A stretch of DNA of 60,000 nt from Acanthaster planci (GCF_001949145.1 NW_019091362.1:2395790-2455789); one strand, 5' to 3'. Positions 23,301 through 34,682 are shown, numbered from the stretch's first letter. Translations and numbers: made by a program. The notes: generated from the letters alone by a model not told the origin.

Positions 23301-26300
23301 CAGCTAAGTGACCCAGGCAAGCTTGGGAATAAAGCGATTAAGACATCTACGCTACAAGCAGGAGGTTTTTTTAAGTCCTACCTATTGCTTACAAGCTTTT
23401 GCACCATACTGAGTACAGAACTCTGCACACAATGAGCAATGAAAATCAAGACTCAAATGATCTCTCATGTCAATGGGCTGAAGTAAGCCAAACAGTGCCC
23501 TCAATTGTAGGTGTACGAAGCCAATAGATCATGGACTCACCTTTGACATGTATCTGGATAGATGTGTTATCACCCACAAGATACCCACAGGGCAAGAGTT
23601 CTGGCGGATCCGAGTCTTTGGTTCTTGTGATCTCCCCAACGACATAACTATGTACACTCTCTGCACTGAGCCCGATGTTTGTCACGGGGTCTATTCTTAA
23701 TACATACTCCTGTAGGAATGACACGGATAGGAACAGCAGTTGTTATCAAGGCGTAAATTTACTAGCTGTGTCAACAAGCACACCGGTGTTCAAGAGATTG
23801 GCCTTTGCGATATTTTCTTCTATTCTGGGTAAATTGGATTTGGTTGAGGTGCCATTGGCCAAGGTTCCAAGGTTGGATTGAGGCTGGACTGGGTCAGATT
23901 GGATTTGGTATGGTTCAAGATCCCTTAAGAAGAGTTTAGCTAGGCTGGGTTAGACTGAGTAGGGTTTGCTGCAGTGTCGCCCTTGATGGGGGTAAGGTAC
24001 GATTGACTTGATGTGGGTTTGATTGAGATGGGGCTCCACTAAAGAACTGTGGTATCCTTTAGGGGAGTGATGGGTTTAAATGGGCTATGCTGGGTTTGGG
24101 TTGGATTGAAATGGGCTTAATTTCATTGTGTTAGTTTGGGATGGATTCGGTAGGTGAAGTTGGCAACTGATGCCCCTGTACAAACCTTGAATATTCTCTT
24201 GACAACGCTGTCTAACGTGTCCCAGTTTGTCTTACTGCTGATTCCTATTGTGCCAATGAACACTTCCTGTTGTTTTGGCATGACGTTCTGTGAGTTGAAA
24301 TAAAGGTATTCAATTCTTTAACAACTGCAAAATCTCAAAGAATCAGGAAAACAAACCATTCCTTTTTTGCATGAAATATACAGACTGCACCTCTTGGACT
24401 AAATGTTCACAAGACAGAAAATGGAAGCTAGCATAAGCAAATGCAGGAAACACAAACTCTGAGAAAGGACTGCAATTAGTTGCAAGCAATGAGATCATGT
24501 GAACATAATCCTGGAAGGGTTCAAATTGCGTCCAAATTTTGAAGAGCAAGCATCCTTTACAATAACAGACATGAGGAGTTTCTGGACAGTGTTTCTGAAA
24601 AATGGAGGTTGAGAGATTGAGGAGAATTGGGCAATACCTCTGCTTGCTTGACAGCTTCAGGCAGACTGTTGACGGCAACCGTCACAATAATACGTTGACT
24701 GTTGTTTGTCATACCAGAATTGTCGTCCAGTAAAATGTCTGAAAAAAAAGGCAACCAAGAAAATTCATTCACAGTAGATAAACAAGCAAACATAGCCATC
24801 TGCCAGGCCTGTACAGAATTTGCAGCAAAAATTCACGCCAATCTCATTGAGGGAAGATTTTTGGAAGGGTGGATTGGCTAAGTTAATGGCTAACTTACTC
24901 TGTTTTTCATCTGACCCATATTTGTTGAGTGGAAGAAAAATTCTTTTCTGAAGAACCATCGCAGGAAGTTTGGAATGCTGGTCATTTTCTTTATCCTGTG
25001 TGGCTTTTGGTTTCTCCCTCTGTTGGTTTCAACAGCTCAACCATCCCACCACCCTAACAAATTCTGTATCTGCAACTGCATTTAATAATCACCATGGCAG
25101 TGACGCATCGTCGTTCAGTTGAAAATGAACTGGTTAGAGTGCAACACGGCTCAACATACCTAGACTGCCGTGGTCTGAGTTCATGCTCAGCCGATGCCTG
25201 TCCAGTGAGTCTCGGCTGAGCCGCTTGGAAGATCCTAGGGAGTTGAGCGAGGCTTGGGAGGAGCTGGCATCCAGCGAGCGTTGGGCCACCACCTGCCGTT
25301 GCAGTCGTTCATTCTCCTGCTTGAGCGTGCTCAGCTCATTCTGTCAAATAAGAGAGGATGATTAAGAAAATTGGATTCCAAGACAAGGATTGCAATTTTC
25401 TTATCGACCATTGATAGTTTTAAAGGTGACCAATGTCATAAAGAATTAGAATTAGAGAAAAAATCTTGACCTAAGGCAACTTCCTCTGAGGCATGAAATG
25501 GGTCTTCTTAAAGCTTGTTCAGTTGTGTCTTCAACAGAAATTCCAACAATCATGCTTAACAATGTTAGAAGCACAAATAATGCCAAAAAAGATCCCAACA
25601 AGAACAAATAGATAGGTTGTGTTCCATTATCTATTCTTATTTACATTTTCTGAACCAAGTTCATCTAATTTTGTAGAGGTTGTCTCCTGTACCTTCTCTC
25701 ATGCCGTCTTAACTGAATAGCTGAAAAACACTTTATACAATTCATTCCATCTCAATGCCAACTGCAGAGCACTGTCTTTTGAGTAGCCTACAAAACTCGC
25801 CCGTAGCCCTACAACCCTCCCACCATGACAAGCTCTCAGCCTGCCCACCTTCATCTTGCTCATGGATTCCTTCATCTGGTCCAGCTGATGCTGGGAGCTG
25901 AGTGCCTCCAGCTTGACGTCCGTCAGCTTGCTCTCTTTCTCCCTCAGCTTCCTCTTCAGGTCATTGATGGTCTCTTGGCTCTTCTCCGCGTCATAGATTC
26001 TGCGGGGGTGCCAAATCAGAGATGAAAGTATTGTAAAATCTCAGCATAAAGTCTTACACAGGGCTGTTGGTAATCCCTTCAGAACTTACGTGCACCAAAT
26101 CACTGAGAGAAACCTACATTAAGTGTGAAGGTGTGAAACTCCTTGTGAAATGACACACACATGTAAAGAATTAGAGCAGGTTTACACTGGCAGAAGCAAG
26201 TTTAGTCAGGTTAAAAACTACTTGGATGTGGCTGACAATAAGGCAGCTATCTATGGGTAATAGTTGCAGCACCAATCTTTCACTTTCATAGAGGTACATG

Positions 26301-29300
26301 CTCTTTCTGCACAAGGCCACAGCTACAGCCAAGTAATTTGGACAAAGTCTCCGAGCACCTGACAAAATAAATTGGTCTGGTCTTTCAAATTCTGTAGGGA
26401 GCAACCAGATGTACAACTGTCATCAAGGCATATCAGCATGGTACTCAGTCTGGTACCCCACCCAAATGTAACCCAATACAACTCACGCTGACGTGGATGC
26501 AGACGATTTCAGCTGCTGGTTGGCAGGGTAACCGCCACTTTGGAAGGAACTGTTGCTCTCTAGGTCCTCCGTGTCTGTCGATGTGCCGTTCTTCTTCTTC
26601 CGACTGAAGGCAGCCCGGAAAGAACTTCGGAGCTACAAGGCAACAAACAACACAAGTGAAGAAGTCTCAATTGTGTATTTGCAAGCCGTAAATTAAATGG
26701 ATTACTTTCAGTGACAAACCTCAGTTGTGTAAGATTACAATCTAATCTACAGGAAGTCTTGACACCAAAACGCCTTCACGAAAGCCAACAACCATTCATG
26801 CCTCGTTGAAAATACCACACATTAAAAAACAAACCAACTGTAACTTGTCTCTTAACGATCAAGTAGAACAGTGATCATAACTTTGTCACGGTTAAATAAG
26901 GATAAGTGAATTTTATTAATCTATCTCAATAGAGGAATAAAATAACATGGTGTTTTTGCTAACTAGTAACTAACCAAATCACAAATTTTGAAAACCTGGA
27001 GTGATTGAGTCTAGTTCCCTTGGCACTGTTTGCCAGGAATCTTCCTGAATCCCTTCCTAATACACCATTCTGCAGGAACAGCACTTTTTCCAATTTTTCA
27101 ACTTTCAGAGAAAATTAAGCACCACGTTCATGGACAGCTGGTGCTGGATGCTGCATGCTTCTCCAATACAGGCTACCGACAGAAATCTGAAAACCAAATT
27201 CCAGAACTTTCCAGGACTTTTCAGTCGACAATTTCTGCGACAATGAATGCCGATTTCCAGAAAAGAATTATTTAGTATTACAAACTAGAAGACTGCCATA
27301 TCCACCACTATTAACTGTCAAGGATAGAGTCTGTAAATTATCGCCACTCTGTTATCATTTCAAAAGCAGCCAATCAGAAACAACCCTTACATGATCTTGA
27401 TTTGCATGACTTTTCAAGGCAACCTTTTTCCCAGGAATTTCACAATTTTCCATAGCTGGGGGAACCCTAAAATAGGTACTGCAAAGCCCTAGTGAGTGTT
27501 GTGCCACCGTAATAAATAGTGCCTCCTCAGCTAAGTCACTAAATAATCCATAAACATATATCATAGAAAAACATAAACTCCCATGCTACCACAAAAAATT
27601 AACACACACACAAAAAAGTTCAAATGGTGATCTGGGTCATTCTATAAATTCAGGGTCCAAAACTGTGACATTGTGGTGTCGCTGTTACTCCTGACCTGTG
27701 TAATTCGATATGGAAATATCACTGAAATTGATTTCAAACTATTTCCATTTGTTTGGCAGTTAATTTGCATAAATTAATCACTCTCAGAAATTACTGAATG
27801 TATTCTGAACTTTAAAATCACATGTCAGATGTGACACAGACACACACAAAGATGGACCCCAAATTAATGGAGTAGCCCATCTCCCGGTAAAACCAATGAC
27901 AAAAGAACAAAAATGGGACCATGCAAGAAAAAAATAGCTATACCTTATCGCCTGATGATATCTGTGCATGGAAAGATGAATTGGTGAGCAGATGGATGGT
28001 GGGATGGGTGGATGATGGAAAGGGTGGAACAGGCAAAAGGCAAAACCAGAATTAGTGTGGAACAAAGAAACATGGACCAATGGAAATGGTGGTGGGACAA
28101 GTCACATGACACATCACATGATCGGTCAGATGACTAGTGCAACTGATCATTTTTCTTGGAGCTTTTTGGAAAGATGTAAAGTGGCGATTCAGCTGAAGAG
28201 CAACGCGCAACCAAAGGGGATGTATTAAACAAAACTGCAACTGATTACATGCAAGCACAATATTCTCTTTGCTGTTGAAGAATGAAGTCAAAAGCATGTG
28301 TGCATAATTGAAGCCAGCTGTGAGCAAGGTACAAATGCTACTAAATTTCTCAAAATCTATCAGCCAAACTGAAAACGTGGTCAATGACTGCTTCTGAATT
28401 TCAACCTAAAACTTAAAACACATAGAGTATCAACAACAGAAAATGGTGTACCAAATGGTTTCAACCAACAATGCATAAGAGACTTGATTGGCTATTGAAA
28501 ACAATTGTCATGGGAACACAAAGGATTATGGGGGAAATCTAATCTAGCCCCAGGTGCTTGGCTGGGGACTTGGCTTCATGTCAAGAGTTTTTACAGTTGG
28601 AACCAAATTAAAATACTCTGATTCTGCTTCACATTGGACAGTTGATGCCTTTGTTGTGGTAAATGGAGCTGAGTTTAAGGGTCTCAACTCCAGGAACTGA
28701 ACTCATGAAAACGAAGCCTGAGACCCAAGCAAGAGCCAAAGTAAGAGAATGTGGGTCCAGATTTAGAAAGAGAAGCTGTAACATGAAATTTGTCTTATTA
28801 GGGTGCTCTGAACAAACAGTTAGTCAATACAAGCATCTTCATCAGCTTGGTACTGAAGATGTACTACATAACCTTTGACCTACCCAGTGCTTCTTTTTCT
28901 TGCCGTTCTTCTTGCCGTCTGTGACCTCCGAGTCAGTGACGGCGGACCCAAAACTGGACATGCTGGTCATGGACGCTAGGCTGGACATGCTGTCAGTGGA
29001 CAGCTGTCGACTGATTCGTACCTCTGGAACTGCCAAAAAAAAAACAAGAGGAAGGTTAAAAGCACAAAGCTCGCAAGGACACTGCAGCGGGGAACCGTTT
29101 GACACTGACCATTCTTGAAATAAAAGACACAATACTGGAGCAAAAACCTGTACAGTTCCACCTTTGTAATCAACCATGTATGTATAGAACCACTTAGCAG
29201 CCATTTTGATAAGCTACCTACATGTATTTATTATATGTATTCTTAAAGAAATTTTAATCAATTTGTTTGAAACTCAATCCTGCAGAGACTGCAACATTCA

Positions 29301-31595
29301 ACGAGGACGATATTTCAAGCTGACAAAGGGCACTGTCCTCTAAAAGTTAATATCAGGATAATTCTTGTGCAATAAATATACAGAAGTTGTGAGATGGTTC
29401 CCGAACTGCAAAGGTCACATATCCATTATCTTTGATCTCTTCCTAATTGCAAAGAGCTAATCCATTATCTAGGTTCTTCTTCCACGAGTCCCAGTCACAT
29501 TAATGATGTTCATTGACTCCTGCTGGTAGCCCTTACATCATGGAAGCATACATGTGGTATATCAACTCAGCAACGGCTGCTCAGCAACATTTATCATGTT
29601 TATATCCATATCCTCTAAAATCTCCCTTGGAATAGATGTCCTAGTTCACCACAGTTCCCATCCTCATTGTTTTCCAATATGTCAACTCCACAAACCCTGA
29701 CGAATATTCTATGAAGTGCTGCACCCGTAAGTGACTACTGACGACAGACATTAATGACTCCGGTTGAAATCCAGGCAACAAGCCATTTTACACACTAAAC
29801 CCATACCTGCATTTCCACCACTTCCTGCCATGTTGCATAATCTCTTATCTCCCAACACCAGAGACTGAGAATACATTACCAACAGGGGAGAATCAATTCA
29901 GTCATAAACTTTGTCCATAGTGTCACTCGAATTTTGTCCTCTCATGACGAGTATTTTGACTGTTCTTTTTCCAACTCATTCAAATCTTATGTAACAGTAA
30001 AACCATTTATATCTGCTCTGTATTCAGGTAAGATCGGCTCTGAAATTTAATTTAAAATTTCAAATAGCACAGGTAATCAAATAATACTTACAAAAGATGG
30101 AGCACAAACATACTGCCTTGACAAGTGATTTTTACGATGTATATTGCAAGCACCAGAATAATAAATCCAAAGACCAGAGCAAACCAGGAACACGGAAGCA
30201 AACGTTGCGCATTTACTACTATCCCATTGCTAAGTGACTACAAAAACCCCCAACTGCCATTGGTCCTATCAAATTGTTCGGTCCCACTGCAGATGTCTCC
30301 CGAAACTGTTTTCTGTGAAACGGTGACTTGGAGTAATGGGAATAATAATGTGGCAGTCCGGGGAGCACAAACTGGGATCTGTCTACAAACCTTTGGACCC
30401 CCGCGCAAACACATTAAACTTGTCTGGAGGCCGACATGCGCTGATAAAAATGTATAAACGGGCAGAGATGTCAAACCAGGCAGACATATTGGTCAAGGTC
30501 TTTGTTTTGGGGCTTGCTAAATAATGAACGTGCTGATTTACCTCAGTTTGTTCGGGATTAAACAAAGAAGCTTTTTTTTTAACACAGTTCCAACACTAGA
30601 TTTGGAGAGCTTATGCTGGGTGTTCGCATTGTCAGAAGGCCATTTCATTCTGTTTTTATGCTTTTTGATCTTGAGACAAAAGAAATTAGGATCCCCACCC
30701 ACAAAAAGAAAACAGCTGGAGTGTTTTAGGGAACAGTAAAGAGGTTAATCAGTTTAAGAGCTTTATGGCTAGACTGTGAAGCTGTTTTTATAGATCAAAC
30801 CTTTTATCAGCCCCGTTTGTCAGGGTAAAGGTGACAAAACTGATCCATCTGATCAAAATGGATTCCATGACTTTTGGTGGGGGTAAAAAAGGGGGAAGAT
30901 CTTCAGACTCCTAGCTTGCTGTTTTATATTTCTTGCTCTTTCAGAGATAAATGGGGTTTGCGATGGTAATTCATGCAAGATGTTAAAACTCCTACTCATC
31001 GACACGAGCAGTGACAGACTCAGACAAAGGCTTCAACTCAGAGAGTTTAGAAACCATTACAATCTTACTCCAACTCCCAAGTATTCCTGATAAAAATACC
31101 ACTGAACCTGTCCTTGTTAGTGCAATCCAAATCACACCACCTCCTCAGTTATTCACAGAAAACCAAATCTGCCTCTCCTCCAAGCTATATTTTAACATAT
31201 ATATGTTTCAAGGCGTGATCATTTGACATAACCAAAAGTAACATCGCTTTCAAATGCTTATCCAAACTACTGAAGAATGCCCAAAGCACACAGCACCTTG
31301 CAACACTCTCTGTGCAGTCCAACGACTACTTACAGATGATGGAGTCTTTGCCCAAGGACTGTTTTCGGAGCAGTGCGCCTGGGTCTCCCCCCAGCAGCGG
31401 CTGGCCGTTGCGCTGCTGCTGCTGTTGCTGCTGGTGCTCCCCGGCGACGGCGGCTTGCTGGGTGTACTTCAGGAGCTCGATCTTGGTGCGCAGTTCCTGG
31501 AGTTCGCTGTCCTTCTGGTCGGCATCGCTTGTCAGCTGCTGGAGCCGATTGGTCATGTTCGACAGGCTCTGCTCGAAGGCTGCCACCACATGGGC
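17197..31595 (-). CDS. NAV: Neuron navigator (NAV2/NAV3 type), C-terminal 787 residues over 14 exons
   Basis: Neuron navigators are large cytoskeleton-associated proteins (UNC-53 family) that bind microtubule plus ends and actin regulators and guide axon outgrowth and cell migration; the C-terminus carries a AAA-type ATPase module. Joining the 14 exons listed below gives a frame with agreeing phase at all 13 GT-AG introns. In order, counted from the first residue in the window: coiled coil 1-50, glutamine run 55-61, Ser-rich and Lys-rich linker ending HWLRSSF (about 96-141), second coiled coil 186-256, AAA module with Walker A GPSGTGKT (457-464), Walker B VIILDN (521-526), sensor-1 IIGTMN (551-556), and the RLQEAANLSGAQSCDSD tail motif (749-765). 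Walker B has Asn as the last residue, as in vertebrate NAV2/3, and not the Asp-Asp of NAV1, so this is the NAV2/3 type. The N-terminal half (including any calponin-homology domain) is not seen in the window. Confidence 0.95.
17332..20004 (-). other. NAV intron between exons M and N
   Basis: A 2.7-kb AT-rich intron. It contains a small CpG-rich block near 19211-19240 and a stretch of degenerate CTGAACTGA-like words (about 18640-18860). No coding exon is evident. Confidence 0.6.
20005..20202 (-). CDS. NAV: NAV exon M
   Basis: Symmetric 66-codon exon: LYGRKASWEDPAEWV, then LRLRPEDVGFDGY, ending SDAEGDPL. Every block has a direct vertebrate NAV2 counterpart. Acceptor TGCACAG, donor CTG|GTAAGT. 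Confidence 0.96.
20821..21136 (-). CDS. NAV: NAV exon L (AAA lid region)
   Basis: The largest exon. Encodes RWVLCANHMEPVKGFLGRFL, then IIDWIPKVWQHLNKFLE, the HSSSDVTIGPRLFLSCPV block and VWFTDLWNYSIVPYLLEAV, all strongly conserved in NAV2/3. Acceptor TTTCCAG, donor CAG|GTAAGT, leaving phase 0. Confidence 0.97.
21807..21980 (-). CDS. NAV: NAV exon K (Walker B and sensor 1)
   Basis: Carries the Walker B strand SVIILDNLHHVGSLGDIFNG and sensor-1 YHKCPFIIGTMNQAT, as in vertebrate NAV2/3. Whether the Asn-for-acid change in Walker B abolishes hydrolysis cannot be told from sequence; it is shared with vertebrate NAV2/3. Acceptor CCACAG, donor CAG|GTAATG. Confidence 0.96.
22336..22446 (-). CDS. NAV: NAV exon J
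   Basis: A 111-base exon encoding SGKESSESTIAIFNVDHKSS and KELKQYLTNVADQC, matching the NAV3-like F-N-V-D-H-K-S-S-K-E-L block. Acceptor TGTCCAG (a second AG three bases on would lose one codon), donor AGG|GTGAGT. Confidence 0.93.
22560..22598. repeat. 39-bp near-perfect palindrome in a NAV intron
   Basis: AGTCCTGAATATT (22561-22573) is repeated exactly inverted at 22585-22597, with an extra C-G pair outside and CAAC/GTTG inside the centre, so 18 of 19 arm positions pair. It can form a hairpin or cruciform on either strand. Too short for an ordinary pre-miRNA. Confidence 0.85.
23048..23219 (-). CDS. NAV: NAV exon I (AAA ATPase Walker A)
   Basis: Encodes LVFETLIPKPILQRYISLLL, near-identical to vertebrate NAVs, then HRRIILCGPSGTGKT: the last eight residues are a canonical P-loop. 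It ends FLAQRLADHIVQ with two bases of an Arg codon. Acceptor TTTGCAG, donor AGAG|GTGAGG. Confidence 0.97.
23541..23709 (-). CDS. NAV: NAV exon H
   Basis: Starts EYVLRIDPVTNIGLSAESVH, the counterpart of the vertebrate Y-x5-DP-x-LGL-(S/T)-x-S segment, and ends SIQIHVK. Acceptor CCTACAG, donor AAAG|GTGAGT, one base carried over. Confidence 0.92.
23820..24150 (+). repeat. Degenerate G/T-rich short repeat in NAV intron
   Basis: Words of the kind GGTTGGATTG, TGGGTTTGATTG and GGGTTTGGGTTGGATTG recur through this intron with strong strand bias (plus strand G/T-rich, transcript strand C/A-rich). No fixed period; probably an old decayed tandem array. Confidence 0.45.
24186..24287 (-). CDS. NAV: NAV exon G
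   Basis: A symmetric 102-base exon (34 codons, phase 0 at both ends). Contains FIGTIGISSKTNWDTLDS and ends VVKRIFK, matching the vertebrate G-SGKT-WD-LD-VV-R-FK pattern. Being in phase 0 on both sides it could be skipped without shifting the frame. Acceptor CTCACAG, donor AAG|GTTTGT. Confidence 0.92.
24638..24738 (-). CDS. NAV: NAV exon F
   Basis: Encodes ILLDDNSGMTNNSQ and a beta-like RIIVTVAVNSLPEAV, equivalent to the vertebrate strand ahead of the AAA module. The acceptor has a long T tract (TTTTTTTTTCAG); the donor is GAG|GTATTG, a weaker match. Leaves phase 0. Confidence 0.9.
25160..25340 (-). CDS. NAV: NAV exon E (end of coiled coil, Ser-rich linker)
   Basis: Starts NELSTLKQENERLQRQV, continuing the coiled coil, then turns into a Ser/Leu/Arg-rich stretch (SRDSLDRHRLSMNSDHGSL) ahead of the globular part. 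Acceptor TGACAG, donor G|GTATGT; the single G joins AC of the next exon to make Asp. Confidence 0.92.
25849..25999 (-). CDS. NAV: NAV exon D (second coiled coil)
   Basis: Charged heptad sequence including KLTDVKLEALSSQHQLDQM, which corresponds to the KLTD(I/V)(R/K)LEALNSAHQLDQ motif of NAV proteins. Acceptor CCGCAG, donor AAG|GTGGGC, leaving phase 0. Confidence 0.95.
26487..26632 (-). CDS. NAV: NAV exon C (LRSSFRAAFSRKKK)
   Basis: Begins in phase 0 with LRSSFRAAFSRKKK, matching the LRSSFKQAFGKKK-type block of vertebrate NAV proteins, then acidic and Ser/Gly-rich sequence of probably low structure. Acceptor TTGTAG, donor GC|GTGAGT with two bases carried over. Confidence 0.92.
26633..28883 (-). 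other. NAV intron between exons B and C
   Basis: 2.25 kb, AT-rich. A GATG/GGTG-rich simple stretch lies at about 27960-28030. The flanking exons are both phase 0 here, so a symmetric cassette exon could be inserted, but I do not see one. Confidence 0.55.
28884..29029 (-). CDS. NAV: NAV exon B (Ser-rich, basic linker)
   Basis: The T of exon A plus TT here makes a Phe codon, followed by PEVRISRQLSTDSMSSLAS. The Ser-rich stretch and the KKNGKKKKHW end correspond to the basic segment before the conserved WLRSSF of vertebrate NAVs. Acceptor TTGGCAG, donor TGG|GTAGGT, leaving phase 0. Confidence 0.92.
29030..31333 (-). other. NAV intron between exons A and B
   Basis: 2.3 kb, AT-rich, no coding exon seen on either strand. 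Confidence 0.55.
31334..31595 (-). CDS. NAV: NAV exon A (coiled coil and polyglutamine)
   Basis: Encodes residues 1-87 plus one base. It starts in phase 0 after a TGCAG acceptor with AHVVAAFEQSLSNMT, a block that is nearly invariant in NAV proteins, then a heptad-rich coiled coil to about residue 50, a seven-glutamine run and LLRKQSLGKDS. The donor is T|GTAAGT. This is the most upstream NAV exon I can identify with confidence. Confidence 0.93.
31413..31433 (-). repeat. CAG repeat encoding seven glutamines in NAV exon A
   Basis: Seven Gln codons (CAG with one CAA) follow Glu-His and precede Arg-Asn-Gly, between the coiled coil and the Ser-rich linker. It is the only coding microsatellite seen and may vary in length within the species. 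Confidence 0.9.
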
Positions 31596-33563
31596 CTGCA
31601 TGAATAAAAAAAAGTGGAAGAGAAACAACATAAACATACCTGCACTCCATGTGACAAATTAAAGCCCAAACCTTGGTAAAGTTATGCTTATATTGAGATG
31701 CTACATTTCAAATATGACCTCTCTCTGTCACTTTTAAAGGCTCTGACTTCATCAATTGTATCCATGTTTTTTAAACTCTTTTAAACTAAATTTGAACTTA
31801 CTTGCAAGATCCAATAAAGTTATGAAGCTTATTACAGAAGTCTACAATATTTTGTTGAAAGATCAAACTTGATAACCTCTCACTGATAAAACAAAAGCAT
31901 TTGGCAACTAGTGTGTGAGAAATCTTTCAAGTCATTTTTTTCTCAAAATACCACTGTTTGGCTACACAAAATCCTGAGCACTCAGACCTAATCTCTTGCA
32001 AATCTCTAAGACTGGGTTTCTTTATAATTGTTTCCATTGTTCATTTTTCACAAACCACTTCACACAAATACACATCCACAGTTCTCTCCTTAAAGCTTCT
32101 CTCCACCATCTCACACTTTCTTTCTCCATAGGTGACCGGCATGTGCGAAGAACGCAAGATTCTTAACTGCTACAATCCACCCCGAGCTGAAGTACACCCC
32201 AAAACGGTGAAAGAAAGACAGGTAGTTACAAGCGGGTTCTTGCACGCATTCCACAAGTATGCAAAGACCATACAGGCCAGAATAAATTAGTTATGCGTCC
32301 TCAGCGTGCTCTGCATCAAACGCGCATATACCTGTGCACCTGTGCAGTGAGTACCAACAAAAACATGCCCTCTTTTGTTCCGCTCGGAGTGGATAACTGT
32401 GCCAAGAGGATGATGAAGATTAATCGCGCATATTACAGAGTCTTCTTCTATGAATATATATCACTTAGGATTCCACGTCCTTCAAAATTATAATGTATCT
32501 GTGGGATATTGACAGATTTATTGCATATCTAATTTTTTTTAACAAGCAAACATTTTTAAATTGAGGTATATACTTTTTTGTCTAGCTCCGCTGTAATTTT
32601 TTGTTGTACTTGACAGTCAAAACAAAGATAATGTGTGTGGGGATTCTCAAGGATTTATTACCCCAGCAGTGCCGTTGTTAAAAGTGATTATTTTGGATTT
32701 TTGCCACACTCTTAGGACAATACGTTAAAGAGTGACTGAAATGCTTTTTATCAGAATCACAATAAAAAACCTGAGACGAAGGGAAAAACCTTATGCATGT
32801 CTCCAATCCTCTGCAGGGTCACCCCTTTCAGAGTAGACACAACAGAAAATCCCTCCCTCCAAAGCACTGACATATCTAGAATTCCGGCGAGACAACCTTC
32901 ATGATTTTTTCCCTTCAAATCTTCGGAGAGATTTATCCTCCTCCAACAGCGACTAAGACATCGGTGGGATAAGGAATGCACAGTGCCTGATCCCTTCCTT
33001 GTCGCTCGCTGTTATCTGAGGGAATTTAGTCCTTTCATCTCCTTTGTTGCATGTGAAAAGGAATTATCGAGCCAATGCAAAGAATTTACTTTTCTGTTGC
33101 ACGGTTTCTCTCAGGAGTTTTACAACAGTGTTTCAAAAAGCAGAAACGTTGTGTTGTAAAGATCCAAGCCTTTGAAAGCAAACATACAATATGTCTTTGA
33201 TGCTTTGCTTATTAAGTGATTTAGTGAAGCATTAGAACAAGTGTAATTGTACTTGCATTTGTACAAATCTTTCTCCCAGATCTCTTGATAGGTGCTTAAA
33301 TTTCGATAAGTCACATTTAGGTTTTTGGACAAGCATTATAAAACTTAATCAGGATTCAACAAACCTGGTGCATTTTTTACATTCCCACTTATTTCATCTG
33401 TCATGAGCACAGATTCAGCCATTCATGCGCACAGTAACCCACACAATAGCTTTTCAAGGAAACTTAAATTTGATTTAAGACTGGGATTCCATTTTTCCCC
33501 CAAAAGGGGCTGAGGTTCAGCACCAGCTGTTGGACGAAATGAATGGGGTAAATTACAGCTCAC

Positions 33564-33628
33564 CAGGGTGCAGTACCTGCAGCCCCCACACTGCCCTTCT
33601 AGCTCTCTCCCCCAGCCGAGTTCCCCTG
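33564..33628 (-). other. Possible 65-base exon with good splice sites, coding status unclear
   Basis: On the minus strand a pyrimidine-rich acceptor (TTTTCCCCTCCAAG) and a good donor (CTG|GTGAGC) bracket 65 bases that are GC-richer than their surroundings. One frame has a TAG stop; another is open and ends GQCGGCRYCTL in phase 0. At 65 bases it would shift frame if inserted in phase 0 before NAV exon A. Confidence 0.2.
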
Positions 33629-34682
33629 CTTGGAGGGGAAAAGTGTGGCTAATTAATACTAACTGTCAGACTGCCCCAGTTCATAAAGATGATACGAACC
33701 AGAAAAACCACAAGCCCACAAGCCGGGAAGTTTTATTCTTCCCAAGAATCAACTTCAACTGCAAGTGCATTAAATCTTTTGCCCGGGCAATCACTTCTCT
33801 TGTCTTCCTTCAAAATGTCAAATAATGTACCCTGACTTGACTCCAGGCTTTACAGTTCTTCTGACCCGGGGCCAGAAGTGATAAAAATAGAGACCACTTT
33901 ATTACAACCGGCTGGTCGTTCTTGGCAAATAAACATTTGGGCCCACTTCAAGGAACTATTTCACAGCAAACACTCCCCTAAAGTTTATATATTCGGTAAA
34001 AATACGGGGAATGTCTGTCACATGAAAGTATTGACTACCCCAATAAACCAAAATTAGAAACCACTATTGCTGGGCCATTCTTTTAGTCCGCAGGTGGTAT
34101 GTGCAAGTTCTACTCCTCTCTGATGTTGTGACTTATCAAACTGCACATGAGTGCTTAAAAAGCCCTGTGCGTGAGTGTAGTGAACCCTGCACTAATGGCT
34201 TCTTTTCGGATTAGTCTACGGTCTTTCTGCTCTTAGCAAATATCTATGCCCTTTGACTGCTCCGTCACATCTTTTTTCTTTGCATGTTAACTAATTAGTG
34301 CACGCTCAATATGACGTAAATAATAGTGGACTGGTTACATGGAGCCATTGTCAGCCACCGCAGAGCATCTCAAGTCTCTCCTGATTCACACCAATGCTTG
34401 GTAAAATATCCACCTTGTAGGCACAACTGCAGCTGAACTTTACACCCCATGCAATGTCTAAAGCCAATGTCAGTGTGCACTAGAAAACTAGTGGACTCTG
34501 CCTTTGTCATGGGCATCATTGTGTATATTATTTACAATGAACTTATCCTGTGTAGGAAGACTACCAGCATATCCCAGGTTGACACGGCTTCATTCACCAT
34601 TACCCTACCCGCAGAGCTTGCTCCATTATGCCCTGCCATAACAGTTTCCCTTCCGCTACGGATGTCTCCTCATGTTCTTTCT

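Larger units (their letters stand above)
20203..26486 (-). other. Short NAV introns between exons C and M
   Basis: The introns interleaved with the exons listed in this interval are about 350-670 bases each. Apart from the palindrome at 22560-22598 and the degenerate G/T-rich repeat at 23820-24150, I see nothing but AT-rich filler in them. Confidence 0.6.
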
